From positions 1 through 54,743 of the forward strand of contig CALGLR010000016.1 in assembly GCA_937959395.1 (NCBI GenBank): a stretch of DNA of 54,743 bases. Reading direction: 5' to 3'. Positions 1-8,925 of the stretch are shown piece by piece (position 1 is the stretch's first letter; each line of letters begins with the position of its first letter). The notes under the pieces are model-generated. The model saw only the letters and a program-made list of their open reading frames with translations. It did no database searches and was not told where the DNA came from. A program made the position numbers and the translations under genes. This stretch comes from an uncultured Flavobacteriaceae bacterium. Lineage in GTDB: Bacteria > Bacteroidota > Bacteroidia > Flavobacteriales > Flavobacteriaceae.

Positions 1-127
1 CGTTTTTATTTCTATAAATAACGAATACTTATATCTAATTATAATAACATCCTTTTAGTTTTATTAAAAAGGAACATAAATAATTTTCAATTTGATTATC
101 TTCAAACTCTATATTGGATAATGCTTA

Positions 128-2581
128 ATGAATACAAATAAGGAATTAGATTTAGCTTGGAAATTCGTGAATAACACAGATAGAAATGTGTTTTTAACGG
201 GTAAAGCCGGAACGGGGAAAACAACATTTTTACATAAGTTAAAGATGAACTCTTTAAAACGAATGGTTGTAGTAGCTCCAACTGGAGTTGCAGCCATTAA
301 TGCAAAAGGTGTTACGATACATTCGTTTTTTCAAATGCCTTTTGGACCTATTTTGCCTAATGAAGAATTGGGTGGAGCTTCTGGTTTTAATAGAAAATTT
401 AATAAAACAAAAATAAATATTATTAAGTCGTTAGATTTATTGGTGATTGATGAAATTAGTATGGTTCGTGCTGATTTGTTGGATGGCATAGATAAAACGC
501 TTAGGCGCTTTAGAAATAAAAGTAAAGTGTTTGGAGGTGTACAACTATTAATGATTGGAGATTTACAGCAGTTATCTCCAGTAGTTAAAGAAAATGAATG
601 GTATCTATTAAAACCGTTTTATAAAAATGCTTTCTTTTTTAGTAGCCTTGCATACCAAGAATGCAATGCTATTACTGTAGAGTTAAAACATATTTACAGG
701 CAAGATAACCCTGTATTTATTGAAATTCTTAATGAAATAAGAACAAATACCTTAACGCAAGCTTCAGCTAATGAATTGAACAAACGATATCAGCCTGATT
801 TTGTGCCTAATAAAGAAGACGGCTATATTTCATTGACCACGCATAATAATAAAGCTGAACAAACTAACCTTTCAGAATTAGATAAACTAAAAGGGAAAAC
901 TAGGGATTACAAAGCAAGTATTGAAGGTAAGTTTCCTGAGTTTTCATATCCTAATAAAGAAGAACTCACACTAAAGGTTGGTGCTCAAGTTATGTTTATT
1001 AAAAATGATAGCTCTGTAGAGAAGCGTTATTTTAATGGAAAAATAGGAAAAGTTATTTTATTAGATAAAGATGAAGTAGTTGTTAAATGCCCAGATGATG
1101 AGTTTAATATTATTACTAAACCAGAAGTTTGGGAAAATATAAATTATACAGTAGACGCGGAAACAAAAGCGATCACAGAAAACAAAATTGGATCCTATAC
1201 ACAAATGCCTTTACGACTAGCTTGGTCTATTACCATTCATAAAAGTCAGGGCTTAACTTTTGAAAAAGCTATTATTGATGCGCAAGGTGCTTTTGCACAT
1301 GGGCAAACATATGTTGCTTTAAGTCGTTGTAAAACTTTAGATGGCTTAGTTTTAAAAAGTAAAATAAATTCAAGCCAGATTATTAGTGACAGCAATGTTA
1401 TTTCTTTTAATAAAATAGCAGAAGAAAATCAACCAGATGGAGAGGTATTGCAACAATCGAAATCTCAGTTTCAATTGCATTTAATTTCTGAGTTGTTCGA
1501 TTTTTACAAGTTTCTATATCCCATTGGTCGCGTTTTAGATATTTATTACAAAAATAGAGGCAGCATAGAGGGTAGTATTGAAACGCCTTTACTCACTATT
1601 AAAGAATGTGTTACTAATTTATTAAAAGTAAGTAATGGATTTAAAGCACAACTAAAAGTATTAATTTCAACAGAGGAAGAGCCAGAATCAAGTAAAGCAA
1701 TTCAAGATCGTTTCATAAAAGCAATACAGTATTTTAGTGAACAAACTAAGACTAAAATTAGTGAAGCTTATAAAACATTTGGGTTCACTACAGATAATAA
1801 AGCAATAGAAAAAGAGCTTAACAAGTCACTCGATACTTTAGAAGAATTGTTAGCCATAAAACAACTTTATTTTAACGGTTTAGCTGAAGGTTTTGTTGCA
1901 AATCGATTTTTAGAATTGAGAGCAAAATCAGTTTTCTTAGCTAAAGAAAAGCCTAAGAAACTAAGAAAAGCTGTTATTGATGGAACTACTAATGTTGAAT
2001 TATTTGAATTGCTTCGTGAATTAAGAAATACAATAGCAAATCGTGAAGACTTAGTGCATTTTCAGATTTTTACACAAAAATCGCTTTACGAAATGTGTGA
2101 AACCTTGCCAACAAATAAAATAGAACTACTTAAGGTTAATGGTTTTGGGAAAACTCGAGTCGCTAAATATGGTACAGAAATTTTAACTGTTATTCGCGAA
2201 TATTGTGACGAAAATGATATAGAAACTTCTAAAGATGTAGAACTTTTTGAAGCTCCCAAAGCAAAAAGGCAAAAAGGAGATACAAAAATAATCTCTTTAG
2301 AATTATTTAAAGCAGGCAAGTCTGTAGATCAAATTGCTTTAGAACGCGAATTAAATGTAAATACGATTACTGGACATTTGGCGAGTTTTATTCCTCAGGG
2401 TGACGTTAAGATTACAGATTTAATCTCTGAAAAACACTATGAAGAATTAAAAGAAATTATACCCAAACAAAAATTTGAAAACCTTTCAGATTTAAAGCAT
2501 CAAATAAATAATAAGTACACTTATGGCGAACTTAAATTAGTTTTAGATGATTTATCAAATAAAAAAAACACATCTATATAA
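128..2581 (+). CDS. Pif1/RecD-like DNA helicase with C-terminal HRDC and HTH domains
   Basis: An 817-residue superfamily 1 helicase, probably acting on DNA during replication, repair or recombination. Visible motifs in order: Walker A GKAGTGKT (residues 25-32), Walker B DEISM, GDLQQLSP (motif III), IYRQ, HKSQGLTF (motif V) and YVALSRC (motif VI), all in the first about 430 residues as in Pif1/RecD-type enzymes. A charged helical linker follows, then a segment around residues 640-720 resembling an HRDC domain (NVELFELLRELR, LLKVNGFGKTRVAKYG). The C-terminal about 90 residues contain a helix-turn-helix-like stretch (SVDQIALERELNVNTITGHL), similar to the tail found on some RecQ-type proteins. 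Seen: the motifs. Known: the Pif1-like core fold. Inferred: the domain names of the tail. The ATG at 128 is the first plausible start. It appears to be a single-gene unit facing the minus-strand acyl-CoA dehydrogenase gene. Confidence 0.9.
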   Translation: MNTNKELDLAWKFVNNTDRNVFLTGKAGTGKTTFLHKLKMNSLKRMVVVAPTGVAAINAKGVTIHSFFQMPFGPILPNEELGGASGFNRKFNKTKINIIKSLDLLVIDEISMVRADLLDGIDKTLRRFRNKSKVFGGVQLLMIGDLQQLSPVVKENEWYLLKPFYKNAFFFSSLAYQECNAITVELKHIYRQDNPVFIEILNEIRTNTLTQASANELNKRYQPDFVPNKEDGYISLTTHNNKAEQTNLSELDKLKGKTRDYKASIEGKFPEFSYPNKEELTLKVGAQVMFIKNDSSVEKRYFNGKIGKVILLDKDEVVVKCPDDEFNIITKPEVWENINYTVDAETKAITENKIGSYTQMPLRLAWSITIHKSQGLTFEKAIIDAQGAFAHGQTYVALSRCKTLDGLVLKSKINSSQIISDSNVISFNKIAEENQPDGEVLQQSKSQFQLHLISELFDFYKFLYPIGRVLDIYYKNRGSIEGSIETPLLTIKECVTNLLKVSNGFKAQLKVLISTEEEPESSKAIQDRFIKAIQYFSEQTKTKISEAYKTFGFTTDNKAIEKELNKSLDTLEELLAIKQLYFNGLAEGFVANRFLELRAKSVFLAKEKPKKLRKAVIDGTTNVELFELLRELRNTIANREDLVHFQIFTQKSLYEMCETLPTNKIELLKVNGFGKTRVAKYGTEILTVIREYCDENDIETSKDVELFEAPKAKRQKGDTKIISLELFKAGKSVDQIALERELNVNTITGHLASFIPQGDVKITDLISEKHYEELKEIIPKQKFENLSDLKHQINNKYTYGELKLVLDDLSNKKNTSI

Positions 2582-2648
2582 ATAGGTTTAGTCTCGAAGT
2601 TTCATAAGTACTCAATGAGATAATCTTTCATTATATATTTAATTAAGT

Positions 2649-3791
2649 CTATCCCTTAATAGCGCCTCTAGAAATTACAATTTTTTGAATTTCAGAAGTT
2701 CCTTCATAAATTTGTGTAATCTTAGCATCACGCATTAAACGTTCAACATGGTATTCTTTTACGAAACCATTTCCTCCGTGAATTTGAACAGCTTCAACAG
2801 TATGTTCCATTGCTACTTTAGAAGCATATAATTTTGCCATAGCACTAGACATATCGTAATTATTACCTTGGTCTTTATCCCAAGCAGCTTTCATTACCAT
2901 ATGACGCGCTGCCGTAATTTCAGTGTACATATCGGCCAATTTAAAAGCAATTGCTTGATGGTTACAAATCTCTGTGCCAAAAGCTTTACGTTCTTTAGAG
3001 TATTTAAGAGCCAATTCGTATGCGCCTTGAGCAATACCTAATGCCTGAGCGGCAATTCCAATACGACCACCAGATAAGGTTTTCATTGCAAATTTAAACC
3101 CGAATCCGTCGTCACCAATTCTATTCTCTTTAGGAACTTTTACATCGTTAAATTGTAAGGTATGTGTATCACTACCCCTAATACCTAATTTATCTTCTTT
3201 AGGCCCAACAGCAAAACCATCCATACCTTTTTCGAGAATGAAAGCATTTATTCCATGATGTCCTTTTTCACGATCGGTTTGTGCGATTACTAAATAAACA
3301 TCTGCTCTTCCACCACTAGTAATCCAATTTTTTGTTCCATTTAAGATGTAATGATCTCCTTTATCTATAGCAGTTGTACTTTGTGAAGTTGCATCGCTTC
3401 CTGCTTCTGGTTCACTTAAACAAAAAGCACCAACATATTCTCCAGTTGCTAATTTTGTTAAATATTTTTGTTTTTGATCTTCATTTGCATAAGACTCTAA
3501 ACCGTAACATACCAAAGAATTATTTACAGAAACAATCACTGAAGCGGAGGCATCAATTTTAGATAATTCTTCCATTATTAGTACATAGGATATAGCATCC
3601 ATACCACTTCCTCCATATTTTGGATCAACCATAATTCCCATAAAACCTAAATCTCCCATTTTTCTCACTAATCCTTGTGGGAAATGTTGTTTTTCATCAC
3701 GTTCTATAACGCCCGGGAGTAATTCAGTTTGTGCAAAATCACGAGCTGCGTCGCGAATCATTTTATGTTCTTCAGTTAAGTTGAAATCCAT
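2649..3791 (-). CDS. Acyl-CoA dehydrogenase
   Basis: A 380-residue FAD-dependent acyl-CoA dehydrogenase of short/medium-chain type, which introduces the alpha-beta double bond into acyl-CoA in fatty-acid or branched-chain amino-acid breakdown and passes electrons to ETF. Supporting motifs: GAFCLSEPEAGSDA (acyl-CoA/FAD region), KNWITSGG, GGRIGIAAQALGIAQGAY, VQIHGGNGF, and the C-terminal QIYEGTSEIQ that carries the usual catalytic glutamate. The ATG at 3791 (MDFNLTEEHKMIRDAAR) is preferred over an upstream in-frame ATG at 3830: the family begins with this sequence, and a good promoter -7 box lies at 3828-3835, which would overlap the longer form. Length is normal for the family. It is divergently arranged with anmK. 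Confidence 0.95.
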   Translation of the reverse strand: MDFNLTEEHKMIRDAARDFAQTELLPGVIERDEKQHFPQGLVRKMGDLGFMGIMVDPKYGGSGMDAISYVLIMEELSKIDASASVIVSVNNSLVCYGLESYANEDQKQKYLTKLATGEYVGAFCLSEPEAGSDATSQSTTAIDKGDHYILNGTKNWITSGGRADVYLVIAQTDREKGHHGINAFILEKGMDGFAVGPKEDKLGIRGSDTHTLQFNDVKVPKENRIGDDGFGFKFAMKTLSGGRIGIAAQALGIAQGAYELALKYSKERKAFGTEICNHQAIAFKLADMYTEITAARHMVMKAAWDKDQGNNYDMSSAMAKLYASKVAMEHTVEAVQIHGGNGFVKEYHVERLMRDAKITQIYEGTSEIQKIVISRGAIKG

Positions 3792-3827
3792 GATAAAGTA
3801 TATTGTTGATTTGATAAAATTAGATTG

Positions 3828-3858
3828 CAAAGATAACGGTTTAATGGCTTTTATTCAA
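3828..3858 (-). promoter_or_regulatory. Bacteroidota-type promoter of the acyl-CoA dehydrogenase gene
   Basis: On the minus strand TTG (3856-3858) is followed after 20 bases by TATCTTTG (3828-3835), an exact match to the TTG-N19/20-TAnnTTTG consensus. The predicted RNA start is a few bases inside 3825, leaving a short leader before the ATG at 3791. Confidence 0.7.
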
Positions 3859-3882
3859 TAGATATTGTTATTTTTACTATAT

Positions 3883-4947
3883 ATGTTAAAGAAAGAATAT
3901 AATGTCATTGGTGTAATGTCTGGAACATCTTTAGATGGTTTAGATATTATTTTTGTTACGTTTGTTTTAGAAGAAAAATGGGAATTTAAAATTAGAATTT
4001 CAGAAACTATTTCATATTCAGATCATTGGTTTAATACTTTAAGAGAGGTTGTTAATAAAAATCGAGATGAGCTTAAGGTTATTGATATTGATTATACAAA
4101 ATATTTGGGATTTATTATTAATGATTTTATTTCAAAAAATTCAATAGAAAAAATAGATCTTATTTGCTCTCATGGTCATACAGCATTACATCAACCAGAG
4201 AATAAATTAACACTCCAGATTGGTAATTTATCAATACTTGCTAAATTATTAAACAAGACAGTTGTTTGTGATTTTAGAGTTCAAGATGTTGAATTAGGAG
4301 GTCAGGGAGCTCCACTAGTACCAATAGGAGATGAATTACTTTTTAAGAAGTACCATTTTTGTATCAATCTAGGAGGGTTTGCTAATATTTCTACTTCTAA
4401 TAAAAATGAAAGAATAGCATATGATATTTGTCCTGTAAATATTGTGCTTAATAGATATGTGGAAAAATTAAACTTAAAGTATGATGATAAAGGGCGTTTA
4501 GCTTCAGAAGGATTTATTAACAGTGAATTATTATCTAAATTAAATGATTTACCCTTTTACAAAAAAGAATTTCCAAAATCACTAGGTTTAGAATGGGTTA
4601 ACAATTTTGTATTTCCTTTAATAGACTCCTTTCAATTAGATATTAAATCGGTGTTAAGAACATTTGTAGCACATATCGCAATTCAAATAGCTCAAGAAAT
4701 TAATAAAAAAGAAAAAGCTTCAGTTTTAATAACTGGCGGTGGTGTTTATAACCTTTTTTTGATAGATGAAATAAAAAAAATAACTAATAATAAAATAATT
4801 ATTCCTTCAATAGAAATTATAGAATATAAAGAAGCACTTATTTTTGGATTACTTGGTGTTTTAAAACAGCGGAACGAAATTAATGTCTTAGCTTCTGTTA
4901 CTGGGGCAAAAAACAATCATTCTTCTGGAAAAATATTTGAAATTTAA
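3883..4947 (+). CDS. anmK: Anhydro-N-acetylmuramic acid kinase
   Basis: A 354-residue kinase that converts 1,6-anhydro-MurNAc, released by peptidoglycan turnover, to MurNAc-6-phosphate in the cytoplasm. Motifs: GVMSGTSLDG (residues 10-19, phosphate binding), CSHGHTALHQP, DFRVQDVELGGQGAPLVP with the probable catalytic Asp, NLGGFANIS, and VLITGGGVYN near the C-terminus. The ATG at 3883 (MLKKEYNVIGVMSGT) is chosen; a TTG six codons upstream is less likely. Length is typical of Bacteroidota AnmK. A strong intrinsic terminator follows within 35 bases of the stop, so it is probably not co-transcribed with the dehydrogenase gene downstream. Confidence 0.95.
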   Translation: MLKKEYNVIGVMSGTSLDGLDIIFVTFVLEEKWEFKIRISETISYSDHWFNTLREVVNKNRDELKVIDIDYTKYLGFIINDFISKNSIEKIDLICSHGHTALHQPENKLTLQIGNLSILAKLLNKTVVCDFRVQDVELGGQGAPLVPIGDELLFKKYHFCINLGGFANISTSNKNERIAYDICPVNIVLNRYVEKLNLKYDDKGRLASEGFINSELLSKLNDLPFYKKEFPKSLGLEWVNNFVFPLIDSFQLDIKSVLRTFVAHIAIQIAQEINKKEKASVLITGGGVYNLFLIDEIKKITNNKIIIPSIEIIEYKEALIFGLLGVLKQRNEINVLASVTGAKNNHSSGKIFEI

Positions 4948-4977
4948 TTAATAAGTTAACAATTTTGTAATAATTAG

Positions 4978-5010
4978 AATGGCTTTTTTTAAAAGCCATT
5001 TCTTGTTTTT
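4978..5010 (+). terminator. Intrinsic terminator after anmK
   Basis: A perfect 10-bp stem (4978-4987 pairing with 4991-5000, sequence AATGGCTTTT/AAAAGCCATT) with a 3-base loop is followed by TCTTGTTTTT. Confidence 0.8.
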
Positions 5011-5011
5011 A

Positions 5012-5019
5012 TATATTTG
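5012..5019 (+). promoter_or_regulatory. Candidate -7 element before the Glu/Leu/Phe/Val dehydrogenase gene
   Basis: TATATTTG matches TAnnTTTG exactly and lies directly after the anmK terminator. No clear TTG sits 19-20 bases upstream, so only the -7 half is supported. It would give a leader of about 115 bases before the ATG at 5141. Confidence 0.4.
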
Positions 5020-5140
5020 CTAAACTCAATTTTAAATAACTTTTTAAATGAATCAACTTTAGCTACCCTTTGGAGAAATATATTGGAAACATAATCAGCA
5101 GGAAAAGAGAAGTTAAGGTGAAATTAATGAAATAATAATC

Positions 5141-6367
5141 ATGAAAGAGTTATTAAAAAAGTACGAAAATAAAGATCCAGAAATAATATTTAATTGGAAA
5201 GATAGTGAAACAGAAGCCGAAGGTTGGACCGTCATCAATTCGCTACGAGGTGGTGCAGCAGGAGGAGGAACTAGAATGCGAAAAGGCCTTGATATGAATG
5301 AGGTTTTGTCATTAGCAAAGACAATGGAAGTCAAATTCACAGTATCTGGACCAGCCATAGGAGGTGCAAAGTCGGGTATCAATTTTGACCCAAAAGATCC
5401 AAGAAAAAAAGGAGTGCTAGAACGTTGGTATAAAGCTGTTTCTCCTTTATTAAAAAGTTATTATGGCACTGGAGGAGATTTAAATGTAGATGAAATACAT
5501 GAAGTCATTCCTATTACAGAGCAATCTGGTGTTTGGCACCCTCAAGAAGGTGTTTTTAATGGCCATTTTAAACCAACAGAGGCCGATAAAATTAATAGGA
5601 TTGGACAATTAAGGCAAGGTGTAATAAAAGTAATTGAAAACCCTTTATATTCGCCAGATGTTGTTAGAAAATATACAGTAGCCGATATGATTACAGGTTA
5701 TGGGGTTGCAGAAGCAGTGAAACACTATTATGAAGTCTATGGAGGCACAATAGTAGGAAAAAGAGCTATAGTTCAAGGGTTTGGTAATGTAGGATCTGCC
5801 GCCGCGTATTATTTGGCACAAATGGGAGCTAAGGTAGTAGGTATTATTGATATAAAAGGTGGGGTTATTAATGAGAAAGGGTTTTCTTTTGAAGAGATTA
5901 CGAGTTTTTTCTTAACTAAAAAAGGGAATGCGTTATCTGTAGATAATATGATTCCTTTTGAAGAGATGAATAATCGTATTTGGTCTTTATCTACCGAGAT
6001 TTTTGCACCATGTGCAGCTTCTCGATTAATAACTCAAAACCAAATAGATCAAATGATAGGTACAGGATTAGAGGTTATTTCTTGTGGTGCAAATGTTCCT
6101 TTTGCCGATAAAGAAATTTTCTTTGGATCTATTATGGAACATACAGATGAACGTGTGAGTTTAATACCCGATTTTATATCTAATTGCGGAATGGCAAGGG
6201 TCTTCGCTTATTTTATGGAACGTAAAGTACAAATGACAGACGAGGCTATTTTTAAAGACACCTCAAATATTATAAAAAAGGCTATAGAAGCCGTTTATAA
6301 TAAAAATAATTCGAAAAAAGAAATAAGTAAAACAGCATTTGAAATTGCATTAAAACAACTTTTATAA
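5141..6367 (+). CDS. Glu/Leu/Phe/Val dehydrogenase family protein
   Basis: A 408-residue amino-acid dehydrogenase of the Glu/Leu/Phe/Val family, catalysing NAD(P)-dependent oxidative deamination of an amino acid to its 2-oxo acid. Seen: GGAAGGGTRMRKG, the substrate-binding/catalytic lysine region GPAIGGAKSGI, GTGGDLNVDE, and a Rossmann motif in VQGFGNVGSAAAYYLAQMG. CAASRLITQNQID and ISCGANVPFADKE near the C-terminus also fit the family. Which amino acid is used cannot be read from the sequence. It is shorter than hexameric glutamate dehydrogenases (about 450), so a leucine- or valine-type substrate is possible. Only 3 bases separate it from the antiporter gene, so the two form a probable operon. 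Confidence 0.9.
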   Translation: MKELLKKYENKDPEIIFNWKDSETEAEGWTVINSLRGGAAGGGTRMRKGLDMNEVLSLAKTMEVKFTVSGPAIGGAKSGINFDPKDPRKKGVLERWYKAVSPLLKSYYGTGGDLNVDEIHEVIPITEQSGVWHPQEGVFNGHFKPTEADKINRIGQLRQGVIKVIENPLYSPDVVRKYTVADMITGYGVAEAVKHYYEVYGGTIVGKRAIVQGFGNVGSAAAYYLAQMGAKVVGIIDIKGGVINEKGFSFEEITSFFLTKKGNALSVDNMIPFEEMNNRIWSLSTEIFAPCAASRLITQNQIDQMIGTGLEVISCGANVPFADKEIFFGSIMEHTDERVSLIPDFISNCGMARVFAYFMERKVQMTDEAIFKDTSNIIKKAIEAVYNKNNSKKEISKTAFEIALKQLL

Positions 6368-6370
6368 CAT

Positions 6371-7765
6371 ATGGAAACAGTCATCATTTTAGTATTCGTT
6401 TTTGGCTATTTAGCAATAACACTAGAACACAGTATAAAAATAGATAAATTAATACCAGCACTAGTAATGATGGCGATAAGTTGGGCGCTTATTTCTTTAG
6501 GAATCGATTCGTTTCCTACTTGGTTTGATTCTGCTAAGCATGCTTTAGTTAGTAATTTTCCTAGTTTGGGACATGATGAAAAAATGCATTTAATGGAAGA
6601 AACGCTGTTGCATCATTTAGGTAAAACAGCCGAAATATTAGTCTTCTTATTAGGCGCAATGACTATCGTAGAGATTATTGATTATTTCGATGGCTTTTCA
6701 ACAATTAAAAACTTTATAAAAACGAAGAAGAAATCTAAGATATTATGGATTTTTGCAATACTAGCTTTTATTCTGTCTGCAATAATAGATAACTTAACAG
6801 CTACAATTGTATTAATTTCAATACTACAAAAAATTGTAAAAGATAGAAGTGTTCGTATTTGGTACGCTGGTCTTATTATTATAGCAGCAAATGCAGGAGG
6901 CGCATTTTCTCCTATTGGAGATGTAACGACCACAATGCTTTGGATTGGTAATAAAGTATCTACAGGGTATTTATTTGGATATTTATTTTTACCATCTTTA
7001 ATATGTATGATCGTTCCAGTATTAATTGCTTCATTTTTACCAGCTTTTAAAGGTGATTTGGAAATAGATATTGAAGACGAGGATAAACCTAAGAGTCGAT
7101 TTGGAGCAACGATGTTGTATATGGGATTAGGTGGAATTATATTCGTACCAATCTTTAAAGTTGTAACGCATTTACCACCTTATGTAGGTATGATGTTATC
7201 GTTAGGAGTCGTTGCAATATTTGCTGAGATTTATAGCTCTTCTAAATTTAGTCTTACAGAATTTGATGATGAAGAAAGCGATTCACATGCGCATCACAGT
7301 CCAGTGCACCATTCTTTATCAAAAATAGAATTACCAAGTATTTTATTCTTCTTAGGTATTTTAATGGCAGTAGCCGCATTGGAATCATTAGGAACGTTAT
7401 TTGGATTTGCATCTACATTAAAGGAAAGCATACCTATGATGGGGACCGAATTGCAAGGTACTCAAGTATCAGATTTAGTAGTGATATTATTAGGTGTAGG
7501 ATCAGCAGTTATAGATAATGTGCCGCTAGTAGCAGCAAGTTTAGGAATGTTTAGTGAGAATTTAGATGATCAATTATGGCATTTTATTGCTTATTCTGCA
7601 GGAACAGGTGGTAGTATGTTAATTATTGGTTCAGCAGCAGGTGTGGTCGCAATGGGAATGGAAAAAATTGATTTCTTTTGGTACATTAAAAAAATCTCTT
7701 GGTTAGCTTTGGCAGGTTTTTTAGCCGGAACTTTAGTCTTCTTTTTTACAAGAACTTTATTTTAA
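6371..7765 (+). CDS. nhaD: Na+/H+ antiporter, NhaD family
   Basis: A 464-residue polytopic inner-membrane protein of the ion-transporter superfamily, NhaD type, expected to extrude Na+ in exchange for H+. The two characteristic half-repeats are visible: SAIIDNLTATIV with IGDVTTTMLWIGN in the first half, and VGSAVIDNVPLVAASLGMF with GTGGSMLIIGSAAGVVAMG in the second. About 11-12 hydrophobic segments are present. A central His/Asp-rich cytoplasmic loop (DDEESDSHAHHSPVHHS) lies between the halves. It follows the dehydrogenase gene by 3 bases. Known: NhaD is common in marine and salt-adapted bacteria. Inferred: ion specificity. Confidence 0.9.
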   Translation: METVIILVFVFGYLAITLEHSIKIDKLIPALVMMAISWALISLGIDSFPTWFDSAKHALVSNFPSLGHDEKMHLMEETLLHHLGKTAEILVFLLGAMTIVEIIDYFDGFSTIKNFIKTKKKSKILWIFAILAFILSAIIDNLTATIVLISILQKIVKDRSVRIWYAGLIIIAANAGGAFSPIGDVTTTMLWIGNKVSTGYLFGYLFLPSLICMIVPVLIASFLPAFKGDLEIDIEDEDKPKSRFGATMLYMGLGGIIFVPIFKVVTHLPPYVGMMLSLGVVAIFAEIYSSSKFSLTEFDDEESDSHAHHSPVHHSLSKIELPSILFFLGILMAVAALESLGTLFGFASTLKESIPMMGTELQGTQVSDLVVILLGVGSAVIDNVPLVAASLGMFSENLDDQLWHFIAYSAGTGGSMLIIGSAAGVVAMGMEKIDFFWYIKKISWLALAGFLAGTLVFFFTRTLF

Positions 7766-7822
7766 TGGTTTTATAGAATATTTGAAAAAAATTACCGTTA
7801 TTTATCTATCTAAAAACAACTT

Positions 7823-8512
7823 ATGTTAAATACAATTATATTACAAGCCGAAGCCTTAGCAGATGGTGAACCAGTAGAAAAAACACTTTCCATAATAGAA
7901 TTAATTACTACTGGAGGTACAGCAGGTATGTTAATTATAGGAATACTTTTTGTGCTTTTAATAGCAGCTATTTATATTTATTTTGAGCGAATTTTTGCAA
8001 TAAAAGAAGCTTCTAAAGTCGATTCAAATTTTATGAATCAAATACGAGATTATGTAAGTGATGGCAAAGTAGACTCGGCTCAAAACTTATGTTCGCAAGC
8101 AAATTCACCAGTATCAAGACTAATAAGCAAAGGGATTTCAAGAATAGGAAAACCTTTAGAAGATATAAACACAGCAATAGAAAATGCTGGCCGATTAGAA
8201 ATCTATAGTTTAGAAAAAAACGTAAGTGTTTTAGCTACGATTTCAGGAGCAGCACCAATGATTGGGTTTTTAGGAACAGTAATTGGGATGATCTTATCGA
8301 TATTCGAAATCGCAAATTCGGGAGGATCAATAGACATTAAAACATTAGCCGATGGTTTATATACGGCGATGACCACCACAGTAGGCGGTTTAATAGTAGG
8401 TATTGTTGCTTACATAGCATATAATCATTTAGTTGTAAAGACTGATAAGATTGTTTACCAAATGGAAGCAAATTCCTTAGAGTTTTTAGACTTATTAAAT
8501 GAACCTATCTAA
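7823..8512 (+). CDS. exbB: MotA/TolQ/ExbB proton channel protein (copy 1)
   Basis: A 229-residue inner-membrane subunit of the TonB-ExbB-ExbD motor, which couples proton flow to energise outer-membrane receptors. Three transmembrane segments are visible: GMLIIGILFVLLIAAIYIYF near residue 35, APMIGFLGTVIGMILSIFEI, and TTVGGLIVGIVAYIAYN. The pore-region sequence SGAAPMIGFLGTVIGM is typical. It is followed 9 bases after its stop by exbD. The protein differs from copy 2 (10224-10925) only in the first dozen residues. Confidence 0.95.
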   Translation: MLNTIILQAEALADGEPVEKTLSIIELITTGGTAGMLIIGILFVLLIAAIYIYFERIFAIKEASKVDSNFMNQIRDYVSDGKVDSAQNLCSQANSPVSRLISKGISRIGKPLEDINTAIENAGRLEIYSLEKNVSVLATISGAAPMIGFLGTVIGMILSIFEIANSGGSIDIKTLADGLYTAMTTTVGGLIVGIVAYIAYNHLVVKTDKIVYQMEANSLEFLDLLNEPI

Positions 8513-8521
8513 AATTAATAT

Positions 8522-8914
8522 ATGAATTTAAGAGGAAGAAATAAAGTGACCCCAGAATTCAATATGTCATCGATGACAGATATTGTATTCTTACTTCTTA
8601 TTTTTTTTATGATAGCATCGACTTTAGTCTCAAGCGAAGCGATAGATTTACTGTTACCAAAATCAACAAGTAAAACGACTCAGTCAAAAAACGTAGCAGT
8701 AAGTGTTAATAAGAAGTTAGAGTATTATGTAGATACACAAAAAGTATCAAAAAGAAATTTAGAAGCAGCAGTATTGCGAAAGGTTGGCAAATCTAGTAAT
8801 CCTACAATCGTATTGCGAGTAGAAGAAGATGTCGCTATGAAACATGCTGTTTTTATAATGGATATCGCCAATAGAAATAGAATAAAATCAACGTTAGCAG
8901 TACGATCTAAATAG
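8522..8914 (+). CDS. exbD: ExbD/TolR biopolymer transporter (copy 1)
   Basis: A 130-residue protein with one N-terminal membrane helix and a periplasmic domain. The helix region MSSMTDIVFLLLIFFMIAST contains the conserved Asp that takes part in proton translocation in ExbD/TolR. It partners with ExbB upstream and TonB downstream in one operon. Compared with copy 2 there is one amino-acid difference (Val in LRVEEDV against Ile). Confidence 0.95.
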   Translation: MNLRGRNKVTPEFNMSSMTDIVFLLLIFFMIASTLVSSEAIDLLLPKSTSKTTQSKNVAVSVNKKLEYYVDTQKVSKRNLEAAVLRKVGKSSNPTIVLRVEEDVAMKHAVFIMDIANRNRIKSTLAVRSK

Positions 8915-8925
8915 AAAAAGATTAA

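Noticed and set aside
1-127. Promoter for the helicase gene
   Set aside because: The best candidate, TATATTGG at 110-117, misses the consensus and has a poorly spaced upstream TTTG (15 bases).
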